A stretch of DNA of 64,000 nt from Streptomyces sp. CB03234 (GCF_001905885.1 NZ_LIYH01000009.1:62001-126000); one strand, 5' to 3'. Shown: positions 25,970 to 34,437, counted from the first letter of the stretch. Notes: generated from the letters alone by a model not told the origin. Translations and numbers: made by a program.

Positions 25970-27130
25970 TCAGAGCCGTACGCCGCCCGACCTGAGGTAG
26001 GCGAGGGGGTCGATGTCGGAGCCGTAGCCCGGCCCCGTACGCACCTCGAAGTGGAGGTGCGGACCGGTGCTGTTGCCGGTCGACCCCGACCGGGCGATCC
26101 GCTGGCCGCTGCTGACCCGCTGCCCTTCGCGGACGGTGAGCGCGGAGAGGTGGGCGTACTGGCTGTACTTGCCGTCCTCGTGCCGGATGACGACCTGGTA
26201 CCCGTACGCGCCGCCCCAGCCGGCGGACACGACCCGGCCGGGTGCCACGGCCTTCACGGCGGTACCGGTGGGGACGGGGAAGTCGACGCCGGTGTGGTAG
26301 CCGCTGGACCAGGCGGCACCGGCCTTGCGGTAGGCGGTGCTGGGCCCGGCGTCGACGGGCGCGCTGAAGCCGGCGGTCCGGGGCTTGGCGGTGGCGGGCT
26401 CGGCCGTCGCGGGCTTGGCGGTGGCGGGCTTCGCGGTGGCGGGCTTGGGCGTCGCGGGCTTCGGCGCGGCCGGCTTCGCGGTGGCGGGCTTCGGTGTCGC
26501 GGGCTTCGGGGCTGTCGTACGCAGCGCCAGTCTCTGGCCCGGCATGATGAGGTCGGGGTCACTGCCGATGACCGTGCGGTTGTCGGCGTACAGCCGCTGC
26601 CAGCCGCCCCTGACCTTCTCCGCCTCGGCGATGCCCGACAGGGAGTCGCCCCGCGCCACGGTGTAGCTCTCGCGCTGCCCGGGAACGGTGGTGGGGGTCG
26701 CGGGCGCCTTCGCCGCGGGTTTCGGCCGCGGTGCGATATCGGGCGCGTCGCCGCCGCGGGTGAGGCCCGCCTTGACCGAGCAGGTGGGCCAGGCGCGCGG
26801 GCCCTGCCCCTTGAGCACCTTCTCGGCGATCGCGATCTGCTGGTCCTTGGTGGCGAGGTCGGCGCGCGGCGCGTAGCGCGTGCCGCCGTACGCCTCCCAG
26901 GTCGACTGGGTGAACTGGAGTCCGCCGTAGTAGCCGTTGCCGGTGTTGATCTTCCAGTTGTTGGTGGACTCGCAGGCCGCGACCTTCTCCCAGACGTCCA
27001 CCGACGCCGCGTGCGCCGAACCCGCCCCTATCAGCGGCAGCGCCATCCCGGCGCCGCTCGCCGTGACGGTGAGCGATGCCCGGTTGATACGGCTCGGCTG
27101 ATACCGGCGGTGTCGTCCGCGTACGGCCAT
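25970..27130 (-). CDS. Resuscitation-promoting-factor-type hydrolase with LysM and M23 domains
   Basis: A 386-residue secreted cell-wall enzyme. The signal peptide ends near residue 41 (SAHAAS). The Rpf/transglycosylase-like domain (residues 43-118) has the catalytic Glu54 in 'AACESTNNW' and 'GYYGGLQFTQSTWEAYGG'. A LysM domain (about residues 153-203, 'SYTVARGDSLSGIAEAE') binds peptidoglycan. A linker of PATPKPATAKPA-type repeats leads to an M23 peptidase (about residues 285-380) with 'HTGVDF' and 'HLHFEVR' zinc ligands. One protein can thus cut both the glycan strand and peptide cross-links. Rpf proteins of this type help Streptomyces spore germination. It is monocistronic and divergent from gnd. 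Confidence 0.93.
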   Translation of the reverse strand: MAVRGRHRRYQPSRINRASLTVTASGAGMALPLIGAGSAHAASVDVWEKVAACESTNNWKINTGNGYYGGLQFTQSTWEAYGGTRYAPRADLATKDQQIAIAEKVLKGQGPRAWPTCSVKAGLTRGGDAPDIAPRPKPAAKAPATPTTVPGQRESYTVARGDSLSGIAEAEKVRGGWQRLYADNRTVIGSDPDLIMPGQRLALRTTAPKPATPKPATAKPAAPKPATPKPATAKPATAKPATAEPATAKPRTAGFSAPVDAGPSTAYRKAGAAWSSGYHTGVDFPVPTGTAVKAVAPGRVVSAGWGGAYGYQVVIRHEDGKYSQYAHLSALTVREGQRVSSGQRIARSGSTGNSTGPHLHFEVRTGPGYGSDIDPLAYLRSGGVRL

Positions 27131-27166
27131 GGGTCGGTCCCCCCTTGCACACGTCAGCAGCCGCCC

Positions 27167-27196
27167 AAGCTAGAGGTACCTGACAGGCCGTGACAA
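27167..27196 (-). promoter_or_regulatory. Candidate promoter for the Rpf-type hydrolase gene
   Basis: On the minus strand, TTGTCA (27196-27191) and TAGCTT (27172-27167) are separated by 18 bp, a fair match to a housekeeping -35/-10 pair, 37 bp before the hydrolase start at 27130. No other element is visible in the short leader. Confidence 0.5.
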
Positions 27197-27327
27197 GGGG
27201 GCGCGTGGGGCGTCAAATCCCCGTGAGGGGCGGGCGGTTGGACGCTCGGCGGTGAACGTCCTGCTCGCGCGGCGCGTATGCAGGCGTACGCGGGCACGAA
27301 AGCCCACCGGAATCCAGGAGTACACAG

Positions 27328-28767
27328 ATGAGCGGCACTGCCCAGATCGGCGTCACCGGGCTCGCGGTCATGGGCCGCAACCTCGCGCGCAACTTCGCCC
27401 GCAATGGTCTGACGGTCGCCGTGCACAACCGGACGTATCCGAGGACGCGGGCGCTGGTCGAGGAGTTCGGCGGTGAGGGCACCTTCGTGGCGGCGAGGAG
27501 CGCCGAGGAGTTCGTCGCGGCGCTGGAGCGGCCGCGCCGGCTCGTCGTCATGGTGAAGGCGGGCGAGCCGACGGACTCGGTGATCGAGGAGTTCGCACCG
27601 CTGCTGGAGCCGGGTGACGTCATCATCGACGGCGGCAACGCGCACTTCACCGACACGCGGCGGCGCGAGAGCGAGCTGCGGGAGCGCGGCATCCACTTCG
27701 TCGGCGCGGGCATCTCGGGCGGTGAGGAGGGCGCGCTGCACGGGCCGAGCATCATGCCGGGCGGGCCGGCCGAGTCGTACGAGTCCCTCGGCCCGCTGCT
27801 GGAGCGGATCGCCGCCAAGGCGCCGGACGGCACGCCGTGCGTGTCCCACATCGGGCCGGACGGGGCGGGCCACTTCGTGAAGATGGTGCACAACGGCATC
27901 GAGTACGCCGACATGCAGCTGATCGGCGAGGCCTACCACCTGCTGCGCGAGGTGGCGGGCTACTCCCCGGCGAGGATCGCCGGGACGTTCCGTGCCTGGA
28001 ACGCCGGGCGCCTGGACTCGTACCTGATCGGGATCACGGCGGAGGTGCTGGCGCACCCGGACGCGGCGACCGGGAAACCGTTCGTCGACGTCGTGGCCGA
28101 CCGGGCGGAGCAGAAGGGAACCGGGCGGTGGACGGTGCAGATGGCGCTGGACCTGGGCGTTCCGGTGCCGGGGATCGCGGAGGCGGTGTTCGCGCGGTCG
28201 CTGTCGGGGCACGCGGAGCTGCGCGCGGTGTCACGGGGCCTGCCGGGGCCCTCGGTGGAGCCGCTGGACGAGGCCGGGGCGGCGCGCTTCGCCGGGCAGG
28301 TGGAGCAGGCGCTGTACGCGTCGAAGATCGTCTCGTACACGCAGGGCTTCGACCAGATCCGGGCGGGCGGCGAGACGTACGGGTGGGAGGTGGACCTGGG
28401 CGCGGTGGCGGGGTTGTGGCGGGCGGGCTGCATCATCCGGGCGGCGTTCCTGGACCGGGTCCGGGGCGCGTACGCCGCGCGGCCGGGGCTGGTGAGCCTG
28501 CTGGCCGACCGGGGCTTCGCGGAGGAGATCGGGGCGGCCCAGGACGACTGGCGCGCGGTGGTGGCGGCCGCGGCGCGGCGGGGCGTGCCGGCGCCGGGGC
28601 TCTCGGCGGCGCTCGCGTACTACGACGCGCTGCGGGCGCCCCGGCTGCCCGCTGCCCTCACGCAGGGGCAGCGGGACTTCTTCGGGGCGCACAGCTACCG
28701 GCGCACCGACCGGGAGGGCTCGTTCCACACCCTCTGGGGCGGTGACCGCTCGGAGGTGGACGCCTGA
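27328..28767 (+). CDS. gnd: 6-phosphogluconate dehydrogenase, decarboxylating
   Basis: A 479-residue pentose-phosphate enzyme that oxidises 6-phosphogluconate to ribulose 5-phosphate and CO2, making NADPH. The nucleotide loop is 'GLAVMGRNLARNFARNG' and the cofactor region has 'HNRT'. Substrate and catalytic motifs are intact: 'VGAGISGGEEGALHGPSIMPGG' (in two parts), 'GAGHFVKMVHNGIEYADMQ' with the catalytic Lys, and the C-terminal 'RRTDREGSFHTLWGGDR'. The length is that of the long form. ATG 27328 has a purine-rich leader. It is divergent from the Rpf hydrolase and appears monocistronic. Confidence 0.95.
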   Translation: MSGTAQIGVTGLAVMGRNLARNFARNGLTVAVHNRTYPRTRALVEEFGGEGTFVAARSAEEFVAALERPRRLVVMVKAGEPTDSVIEEFAPLLEPGDVIIDGGNAHFTDTRRRESELRERGIHFVGAGISGGEEGALHGPSIMPGGPAESYESLGPLLERIAAKAPDGTPCVSHIGPDGAGHFVKMVHNGIEYADMQLIGEAYHLLREVAGYSPARIAGTFRAWNAGRLDSYLIGITAEVLAHPDAATGKPFVDVVADRAEQKGTGRWTVQMALDLGVPVPGIAEAVFARSLSGHAELRAVSRGLPGPSVEPLDEAGAARFAGQVEQALYASKIVSYTQGFDQIRAGGETYGWEVDLGAVAGLWRAGCIIRAAFLDRVRGAYAARPGLVSLLADRGFAEEIGAAQDDWRAVVAAAARRGVPAPGLSAALAYYDALRAPRLPAALTQGQRDFFGAHSYRRTDREGSFHTLWGGDRSEVDA

Positions 28768-28802
28768 CGTCAGCCGGCGCCCGGCTCGCGCTCCGCCCGC
28801 GC

Positions 28803-29084
28803 TCAGCTGGCCGGGCCGGGCTCCGGTTCGGGTCCGGGGACCGGGTCGGGGCCGGGCGGCTTGGGCACCGGGTCCGGTGCCGGGCCGGGCGGCGGCCCGG
28901 GTGGCGGCGGCCCGGGGTGCGGTGGCGGCGTCGGAGTCGGTACGGGACCGGGGGCGGGACCCGGTTCGGGGCCCGGCGGACCCGGCTGCGGCACGGGCGT
29001 CGGCGGCACCGGGTCCGGCGGGCCGGGCGGCGGCGTCGGCGCGGGCGGTACGGGGTCGGGGGGAAACGGGTTCGGGCTGGTCAT
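28803..29084 (-). CDS. Small proline-rich protein
   Basis: A 93-residue protein made of about half proline, with Gly, Asp, Thr, Val and Glu, and no hydrophobic segment. ATG 29084 is preceded by GGGAG at six bases, which argues for translation. It lies 98 bp downstream of panD on the same strand. No folding domain is expected; low-complexity GC-rich frames can be spurious, so this is only moderately supported. Confidence 0.45.
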   Translation of the reverse strand: MTSPNPFPPDPVPPAPTPPPGPPDPVPPTPVPQPGPPGPEPGPAPGPVPTPTPPPHPGPPPPGPPPGPAPDPVPKPPGPDPVPGPEPEPGPAS

Positions 29085-29182
29085 GGCGCGCTCCCTGGGC
29101 GGTTCGGCCGTGCACGTACCAGGTTCTCCCGCTGCGCGTTCCCCCGCGCGGCGGGATCACTCCTGGGCGTACGGCCGACGCG

Positions 29183-29611
29183 TCAGCCCCGGGCGGCCGG
29201 AACGGCGTGCGGGCTGCGCGTGGTGTCGCTGCCGGGTACCGGCGCCGAGGCGTCGGAGCCGAGCTCGACGATCCTGTTGTCCGCGTCGACATGGACGACG
29301 CGCGGCACCAGCGAGCGGGCCTCGGCGTCGTCGACCTGGGCGTAGCTGATCAGGATCACCAGATCCCCGGGGTGCACCAGGTGGGCGGCCGCGCCATTGA
29401 TACCGATCACCCCGGAACCGCGCTCGCCCTCGATGACGTACGTCTCCAGGCGGGCGCCGTTGTCGATGTCGACGATGTGCACGAGCTCGCCCGGAAGCAG
29501 ATCCGCCGCCTCCATCAGGTCGGCGTCGACGGTGACGGACCCGACGTAGTGGAGGTCCGCCTGGGTCACGGTTGCTCGGTGGATCTTGGACTTGAACAGA
29601 GTGCGCAGCAC
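29183..29611 (-). CDS. panD: Aspartate 1-decarboxylase
   Basis: A 142-residue enzyme converting L-aspartate to beta-alanine for pantothenate and CoA. It starts at GTG 29611 with AGGAG six bases upstream. The self-cleavage site 'YVGSVTVD' (Gly24-Ser25) gives the pyruvoyl cofactor. 'MLRTLFKSKIHRATVTQADL', 'GERGSGVIGINGAAAHL' and 'DLVILISYAQ' are family motifs. The final 25 residues extend past the usual end. Its leader and first ten codons are repeated, with about 90% identity, at 34438-34541, next to an island of foreign-looking genes, so the start of this gene may have been rebuilt by an insertion event. Confidence 0.95.
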   Translation of the reverse strand: MLRTLFKSKIHRATVTQADLHYVGSVTVDADLMEAADLLPGELVHIVDIDNGARLETYVIEGERGSGVIGINGAAAHLVHPGDLVILISYAQVDDAEARSLVPRVVHVDADNRIVELGSDASAPVPGSDTTRSPHAVPAARG

Positions 29612-29681
29612 TTTGGACTCCTGTAAGACGGCTCCCTGCCTGCTTTGTGCAGGTCAAGGGCGGTCTTTACTCTACAACTGG
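29582..29681. repeat. Direct repeat copy A (panD 5' end and leader)
   Basis: This 100-bp stretch includes the first ten panD codons, its ribosome binding site and about 70 bp of leader. It matches 34441-34541 with nine substitutions and one 1-bp indel. The two copies are in the same orientation, 4.86 kb apart. Confidence 0.9.
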
Positions 29682-29717
29682 GGCGCGCCTGACTCGAAGA
29701 TTGTGAGGAACATCGCT

Positions 29718-30341
29718 TCACTCTGAGGAGAAGGTGCCCTGCCCGCGTTTCCGCACGAGCCAGGCCGTTGTGACGCCCCCATCCAGCCCTCTGCAGGAAC
29801 GACCGTCTCGGGATGCTCGGGACTGATGCTGATCAGATGCTGACTTACCTGACGACACGTCAGGTTCAGTAAGGGTACCGTGACGACTCACTGCCCGAGC
29901 GCCGACTGCAGCCCGGAGAGATTTCGCGATGAACTCACGCAGACGGCGTCGGGCACGGCCTTCGCGTCGTCCAGTAGATTTCCGATATTCAGGCCTGCCA
30001 CCGGGAAGCCCCGACACCCTCGTGGCCAGTGATCTGTCTCGTGCCGTTGCCACGGCGGGCCACCCGAACAGGACGCGGGTGTGCTGGTCGAGTGCTTCGA
30101 TGAGACTGTCCGGCAAGCCGACGGCGACGGGAATGCGCCAGGCGTCCTTGAGGAGGGCAGCGATGTCCTGCTCGTCCACGCGCAGGTGCGTGTGAACCAA
30201 CCACGGTTCGACGGACCTCATCGGTCCGCGCACCGAGCGGTCGTGCTTGCCTAGAATCCGGTTTCCGGCCATCTGCAGAGCACGCAGCACAGCAACCTCG
30301 GAGACTGCGGTGATCAGCACCGCGCGGTCTTCTGCATTCAT
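29718..30341 (-). CDS. Hypothetical island protein, probably altered at its C-terminus
   Basis: 207 residues from ATG 30341. The first 100 or so residues look like a genuine helical domain ('VLITAVSEVAVLRALQMAGNRIL', 'HTHLRVDEQDIAALLKDAW'). The rest is basic, Ser/Arg/Gly-rich and unstructured in appearance ('RKSTGRREGRARRRLREF'), as if a frameshift or recombination had replaced the original end. The domain vaguely resembles small proteins of actinobacterial phages and integrative elements, but I cannot name a family. An AGGAG lies 13-14 bases before the start, which is far. Codon use is less GC-biased than in flanking genes. Confidence 0.5.
   Translation of the reverse strand: MNAEDRAVLITAVSEVAVLRALQMAGNRILGKHDRSVRGPMRSVEPWLVHTHLRVDEQDIAALLKDAWRIPVAVGLPDSLIEALDQHTRVLFGWPAVATARDRSLATRVSGLPGGRPEYRKSTGRREGRARRRLREFIAKSLRAAVGARAVSRHGTLTEPDVSSGKSASDQHQSRASRDGRSCRGLDGGVTTAWLVRKRGQGTFSSE
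29847..29865. repeat. Short inverted repeat inside the island's left end
   Basis: Arms ACCTGACG (29847-29854) and CGTCAGGT (29858-29865) surround ACA, about 165 bp from the panD repeat. It sits in an AT-richer patch with repeated GATGCTGA motifs and could be an operator or recombinase arm site. It lies within the frame of the 207-aa ORF's doubtful C-terminal part. Confidence 0.4.
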
Positions 30342-30472
30342 CGGCGTCGCTCAGCTCCTATTGTTTGCCTTCCGTGCAGGTTCCACGGCCCCAGGCCGTG
30401 TCGGATCGGCTCTTTGCACGGCCGCGCTCCCGGTTGCGTCAGGGCCGCCGGCCGGTGGCCCACGCTGTGTGG

Positions 30473-31237
30473 TCACCGGCCGCGGACACGCGCTGCGCGT
30501 TCCTGCTCTTCAGCATCGCGGAGCAGCTCCTGCTGCTGTGAGCGGCCCGCCGCTGCCACCGCCCGCAGCGCTGGGACATGGTCGGCGAGGGCGGTGAAAT
30601 ATGCAAGAAGCTCGGAGTGCATGCGTGAGCGGTCTCCCCACCAGGTGTCGTACCAGGCAGCGGCCGCAGCGATCTTCTCCGCGCGCACTCCCCGCTCCAG
30701 TAGAAGCGGACCGATCTGTTCCAAGGCTTTATTGCGCTGTCCGGCCAGGGCCTCGACCAGCTCGTCAGGGGTGACGGCGTACTCGTCGAGCAGATGCCGG
30801 GCCATCTCGATGTCCGAGTTGACGAGATGGATCAGGGCGCTGGGGCCGATGCGGGGCAGACCTATACACCGCGAGGCCAGACGCAGCCGATGCGGGCGGG
30901 GCAGACGGGCCAGGATGCCATCACCATCATGTGGAAGAGGGGAGGCATACCAGCCCCGGGCGGTCATGTCCTGCAGCCGCTGGCAGAACCACTCTTCGAA
31001 GGTGTCGGCGTCATGCTCGGCGCTGCGCCACGCAGCCTGCCACTCAGGGGGCACGGTAGGTCCGTGCCGTGCGCCCATGTCGAAGCTGACCGCTGCGCTC
31101 GCGGCGATGGCAGGTTCGGCATGGACGAGCAGCCGATGCATGACGTCATCCGCCTCGCGGTGGAAAAGCATATCCAGATGGGCCGTGTCCTCGGCCCGCA
31201 TCGAGTCGATCACCAGCTCCCCCGTCCGGTCCACCAC
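30473..31237 (-). CDS. Hypothetical island protein (254 aa)
   Basis: No family is recognised. The protein is soluble and mostly helical ('DDVMHRLLVHAEPAIAASAA', 'EEWFCQRLQDMTARGWYA', 'KIAAAAAWYDTWWGDRSRMH') with a charged, helical tail. The start is a GTG pair at 31237; no clear ribosome binding site is seen. It lies in the same frame as the preceding gene at 31292-32440, separated only by one TAA and 54 bp, so the two could be a single gene broken by a stop codon, or two genes of one operon. Base composition is lower in GC than the chromosome. Confidence 0.6.
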   Translation of the reverse strand: MVDRTGELVIDSMRAEDTAHLDMLFHREADDVMHRLLVHAEPAIAASAAVSFDMGARHGPTVPPEWQAAWRSAEHDADTFEEWFCQRLQDMTARGWYASPLPHDGDGILARLPRPHRLRLASRCIGLPRIGPSALIHLVNSDIEMARHLLDEYAVTPDELVEALAGQRNKALEQIGPLLLERGVRAEKIAAAAAWYDTWWGDRSRMHSELLAYFTALADHVPALRAVAAAGRSQQQELLRDAEEQERAARVRGR

Positions 31238-31291
31238 GCCGCGCGCGAGAACCGCACTGATAGCAGCCGGCCGGCCGGGTGCGAGTGTCGT

Positions 31292-32440
31292 TTAGGGCTG
31301 CACGCAGCACGGCCATCGGCACTGCGTCGGGTCTGTAGTGAGCCATTGCGTCAAGGCGACACCCAGCAGCGTGCTACATCCTGACGCGGCCGCCTCTCGG
31401 TACCAGGCAGCGGGGTGGGCCATCAGTTCACCCATGCGGACGGCCGTCAGATAACCGGTGTAGTCGTCGACCAGGCGTGCCTGTTCAGCCAGTTCATCGA
31501 AGCCGACCGCTCCTGCGGCAGGACCCAGTCCCGCCAGCTTTGTTGCCAAGGCTGCGGCGTGGGAGGAAACCTGCTCAGCGGCGGTTCCGTAGTCGTCTGT
31601 GCAGTCGATGCCTCCCCACTCGCAGAAGGACTGCAGATCGGGATCGATGTCGAAGACGGGCAGCTCATGCCCGGCCGCGCGGGCGCGGCTGTGGAGGTGG
31701 GCGAGTTCGCGGTGAGCACGCAGCGCTGTGCCTGCACTGCGCTGCAGGAGCGGGTGGAGAGTGTCCAGGATTCGGTGGCCTCCCTCGGCACCGTACTGCA
31801 TCTGCTTGGCCGAGGGCGTCTGGCCCTTGAGCGCGACGCCGAGGCCGAGACGGACCCATCCCAGCGCCATGTCCAGTAGTACGATCAGCGCGCGGGGCGG
31901 GCAGGACACTCTGTCACCGTCGGACGCATCGCTGGTCAAGAGCAGTACTACTTGCTCCCACAAGCGGAGCAGGCCGGACAGGTTGTCCGCGGCGTCGATG
32001 CCGTTGGCGATGGTGAACGTGTTCAGCGCGCCGGGGTCCTGCCAGTTCCCTGATACCTCGACGCTGAAGATGCCGGCCAGCGCTTCGGTGGCCACGCACC
32101 ACTGTTCTTCGGCTCTGCAGTCGTTGCGGATCCAGTCGAGCACAGCACGCAGCAGACGCGTACGGATGTCGAGGGACGTGCCGAAGTCGGGATCGATGAC
32201 AGCGGCCAAGTCGCTGAGCACCCGCAGCGGATGATCCGGAGTGGAGTTGCGGCGCCGCCCGTCACCTATGGCCAAGGCCAGCAGGCCCGCGATCGCTTCA
32301 GGCAGCAGGAACTGGCGTGCGCTCTGGATCAGTTGGCGGACCGCTGCGTCACCGATGGGGTCGACAAGGGCCAACCAGGACGCTTGGCCGTGTACGGGCC
32401 AACAGCCTCCACCAGCGCTGTCCGAACCAAGGCCCATTCT
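31292..32440 (-). CDS. Hypothetical island protein (382 aa)
   Basis: ATG 32440 is chosen because GAGGAG lies seven bases upstream; an in-frame ATG at 32506 would lengthen it by 22 weak residues. The product is soluble and almost all helical, like a repeat scaffold ('AVRQLIQSARQFLLPEAIAGLL', 'LLRLWEQVVLLLTSDAS', 'TALRAHRELAHLHSRARA'). It ends 'TQWLTTDPTQCRWPCCVQP', followed by TAA and, in the same frame, the 254-aa ORF. No family is recognised. GC is lower than in surrounding genes, consistent with transfer. Confidence 0.6.
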   Translation of the reverse strand, partial: RMGLGSDSAGGGCWPVHGQASWLALVDPIGDAAVRQLIQSARQFLLPEAIAGLLALAIGDGRRRNSTPDHPLRVLSDLAAVIDPDFGTSLDIRTRLLRAVLDWIRNDCRAEEQWCVATEALAGIFSVEVSGNWQDPGALNTFTIANGIDAADNLSGLLRLWEQVVLLLTSDASDGDRVSCPPRALIVLLDMALGWVRLGLGVALKGQTPSAKQMQYGAEGGHRILDTLHPLLQRSAGTALRAHRELAHLHSRARAAGHELPVFDIDPDLQSFCEWGGIDCTDDYGTAAEQVSSHAAALATKLAGLGPAAGAVGFDELAEQARLVDDYTGYLTAVRMGELMAHPAAWYREAAASGCSTLLGVALTQWLTTDPTQCRWPCCVQP

Positions 32441-32936
32441 CTGCTCCTCGGTACCCGCGACGCCTCCTGAAATTGCCCCGGCACCCGTCGTGCCGACGCC
32501 TGCCACCCCACCTCAGGTCACTGAGACAGTTCTGCGCCGCCTACGGCCCCTGCTAACCGCGCAGCTGGTTCAAACCAAGCCGGGCTCCCGACTGTTCGAT
32601 CGATCGCGGCCGCTACCACCTGGCGGGCACCTGCGTTCCGGTCGCCTGCCTGGGGGCATACCTCGAGTTGCGAAGCCACCAATTCTTCGAGCTGGCCGTT
32701 ACCGAATTCCACCGCCGGGAGCCAGACTGGACATGGGAGTGGGAGCGGGATGCAGTGTTTGACCGTTACCGCAGCCCGGTTCGCCGTAAGTCCACTGCGG
32801 GTATCGCTCGGCTGCCCTGCACATCCGCCGTGCAGGGCAGCCACCCACCGTGGACGGCTCCGGGTTGGAACCTACTGGCTACACCGCATGCTCTCGCTGC
32901 AACCGCGGTAGAGGGGATGGACGCGCTGACCGCCTC
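32441..32936. other. Region with a possible gene remnant between island genes
   Basis: Contains the upstream part of the 382-aa gene and a plus-strand open stretch (about 32570-32790) with unusually protein-like composition ('CLGAYLELRSHQFFELAV', 'EFHRREPDWTWEWERDAVF'), preceded by a stop and lacking a ribosome binding site. It is probably a remnant of a gene whose ends are gone. The terminator hairpin at 32811-32841 follows it. Confidence 0.35.
32811..32841. terminator. Hairpin terminator downstream of the AbiEii-type gene
   Basis: A perfect 12-bp stem (32811-32822 with 32830-32841, loop ATCCGCC) lies about 95 bp past the stop at 32937 on the minus strand. It could also end plus-strand transcription of the remnant upstream. 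Confidence 0.75.
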
Positions 32937-33596
32937 TCAAGCGTTCTCGTCATGGATCCGCGCACCCAGATCCTCCGCCCACTCCAGTGCCCACGCCTTG
33001 AGTTCTTCGATCTGCCGGGAGGTGAGCCCGTACGCGGTGTAGTCCTCGTCCTCGTACCAGTCCGCGCCGATCAACCGGTCCCGGAGGTCTTCGAGGCTGA
33101 ACTCGTCGTGGGCGCGCCGGCGGCCCAGGGATTCGAGGTCGGCGGTGGAGCGGTGGCGGGAGGCAGCCTGGACGTCGATGAGGTCGCGGACGGTGCCGCG
33201 GTCGGCGAGGGCTCGGACCTTGGTGCCGATCACGTCGTCGAGGGAAAGAACGGGGCCGTAGGGGGTCTGGGCGGGCGGGGCCCAGAACGCCTCCTTGAGG
33301 ACGTCGACCTCGCACTCCTCGCCTGTGTCCGGATCGGTGACGAGGAACCGGCCGCTGAGCGGATCGGTCTGGACGTGCGTGGTCCGCCATCCGCGCGCGC
33401 TGAGGCCTGCTGTGAGTGAGGCGACGATCTCCTGCATCGGAGCGGGGTTCTCGGTGGCGACGTCGAGGTCACGGCTGAAGCGTTCGACCAGGCCGTGGGC
33501 CTGCACGGCGTATCCGCCGGTGAGGACCAGAGGGTAGGGGGAGCCGAGGTCGAGGATGTCGGCGAGGAGACGCTCGTGGAGCGGAGTGAGCTTCAC
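32937..33596 (-). CDS. AbiEii/AbiGii-family nucleotidyltransferase toxin
   Basis: A 219-residue nucleotidyltransferase. GTG 33596 overlaps the stop of the upstream gene (GTGA), so the pair is translationally coupled. The active-site block 'LTGGYAVQAHGLVERFSRDLDVAT' (in two parts) holds the GG and the DxD-like 'RDLD' metal ligands, and 'ECEVDVLKEAF' supplies the third acidic residue. 'LSLDDVIGTKVRALADRGTVRDLIDV' is a typical helix of the family. Members such as AbiEii and MenT toxins stop growth by adding nucleotides to tRNA or other targets; some are abortive-infection genes. The C-terminal helical region ('DRLIGADWYEDEDYTAYGLTS') probably positions the substrate. The upstream gene should be the antitoxin. 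Confidence 0.88.
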   Translation of the reverse strand: MKLTPLHERLLADILDLGSPYPLVLTGGYAVQAHGLVERFSRDLDVATENPAPMQEIVASLTAGLSARGWRTTHVQTDPLSGRFLVTDPDTGEECEVDVLKEAFWAPPAQTPYGPVLSLDDVIGTKVRALADRGTVRDLIDVQAASRHRSTADLESLGRRRAHDEFSLEDLRDRLIGADWYEDEDYTAYGLTSRQIEELKAWALEWAEDLGARIHDENA

Positions 33597-33955
33597 GCGG
33601 CGCTCGTGTCGGCCGGAGCGGTGCGGAGCAGCTCGGGGAAGGCGTCCTCCCAGACCTCGCGGATGTAGGGACTGATCAAGCGCCGCAGCACGGGCCACTG
33701 CTCGGTGAGCAGTCGGTGGTGCAGGAGGGCCACCAGGTCCTCATTCAGTCCTTCGGCGAGGACGGTCCGGTAGAGCGTCATGCGGGACTTCGGACGGTCC
33801 AGGCTGTAGCTGGTCCGCCCGGACCAGACGATGTGGAGCGGCAGATCCACGTTGCCCTCGACGGGGCCGGCCAGCTCCTGCAAGCGCTCGGGCAGCCGGC
33901 TGCGGTAGCGGTCCCTCAGCACCTCGGCGCGGGCGGCGGTGATCGTCGTGTCCAT
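33593..33955 (-). CDS. Putative antitoxin partner of the AbiEii-type toxin
   Basis: A 120-residue protein. ATG 33955 is chosen; an in-frame ATG at 33988 would add 11 doubtful residues. It is soluble and helical ('AARAEVLRDRYRSRLPERLQELAG', 'LHHRLLTEQWPVLRRLISPYIREVWED'). Its stop overlaps the toxin start by four bases, in the order antitoxin then toxin. It lacks the winged-helix AbiEi domain of classical partners, so it is either a different antitoxin type or a conserved cofactor. No known family is recognised; the assignment rests on position alone. Confidence 0.6.
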   Translation of the reverse strand: MDTTITAARAEVLRDRYRSRLPERLQELAGPVEGNVDLPLHIVWSGRTSYSLDRPKSRMTLYRTVLAEGLNEDLVALLHHRLLTEQWPVLRRLISPYIREVWEDAFPELLRTAPADTSAA

Positions 33956-34437
33956 GCATCCAGTATCGCCGTTTAGAGGCGGCGGCATGGAGGATACGGG
34001 GGTCCCCTGTCATACGTACGGAGCGGGCGACCGCCCCTCCCTGGGATATCTCAGCCAGGGCGCGCTTAGCGCATCATCGCCTACCCGCGCAGGCCCCAGG
34101 TGGCGCGGCAACCGGCTGCCCTACAGGCCCGGGCCAGCCCGCCCGCGGGCGCGAGTGATCATGACGCAGCAGGTCACGAGGTGGGACCGGCCGCGGCTTC
34201 GGTCTCTCTGTCGGAAGTGACGACGATGCCGAAGCCGAGGCCCATGGTGCCGGCACAGTGGACGAGAAGGACACCGGGGCGGGCGAGGTCAGGACCCATG
34301 CCGCGGTCGACCCGTCGAGTACGCAGCGAACGTCCCAAGCGGGAGCCAGAGACCTGTCGAGGTCACCCGTCATCGCGGCCACCTGGACAGCCCTGAGTGG
34401 GGCCATCAAGCCTCTGACCTGCAAAAACACCCAAACG
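33956..34437. other. Gene-poor right end of the island
   Basis: About 480 bp upstream of the toxin-antitoxin pair. The first 60-80 bp should hold the pair's promoter. Only one short minus-strand frame (34174-34299) looks protein-like; other frames have no start signals. The segment ends at the panD leader duplicate. Confidence 0.5.
34174..34299 (-). pseudogene. Possible C-terminal gene remnant (41 codons)
   Basis: The frame reads MGPDLARPGVLLVHCAGTM and continues 'GLGFGIVVTSDRETEAAAGP' before a stop. The composition is that of a folded protein's end, and the frame stays open upstream to a stop near 34370, with no ribosome binding site. It is best seen as the tail of a lost gene; a small real peptide is less likely. 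Confidence 0.3.

Noticed and set aside
27131..27327. A cyclic-di-AMP riboswitch before the Rpf-type gene, as known for some Streptomyces rpf genes
   Set aside because: The leader between the candidate promoter and the start is too short (about 40 bp) to hold such a structure.
29718..34437. An integrase or transposase inside the panD-flanked island
   Set aside because: None of the frames shows a tyrosine or serine recombinase or DDE signature, so no mobility enzyme is called.
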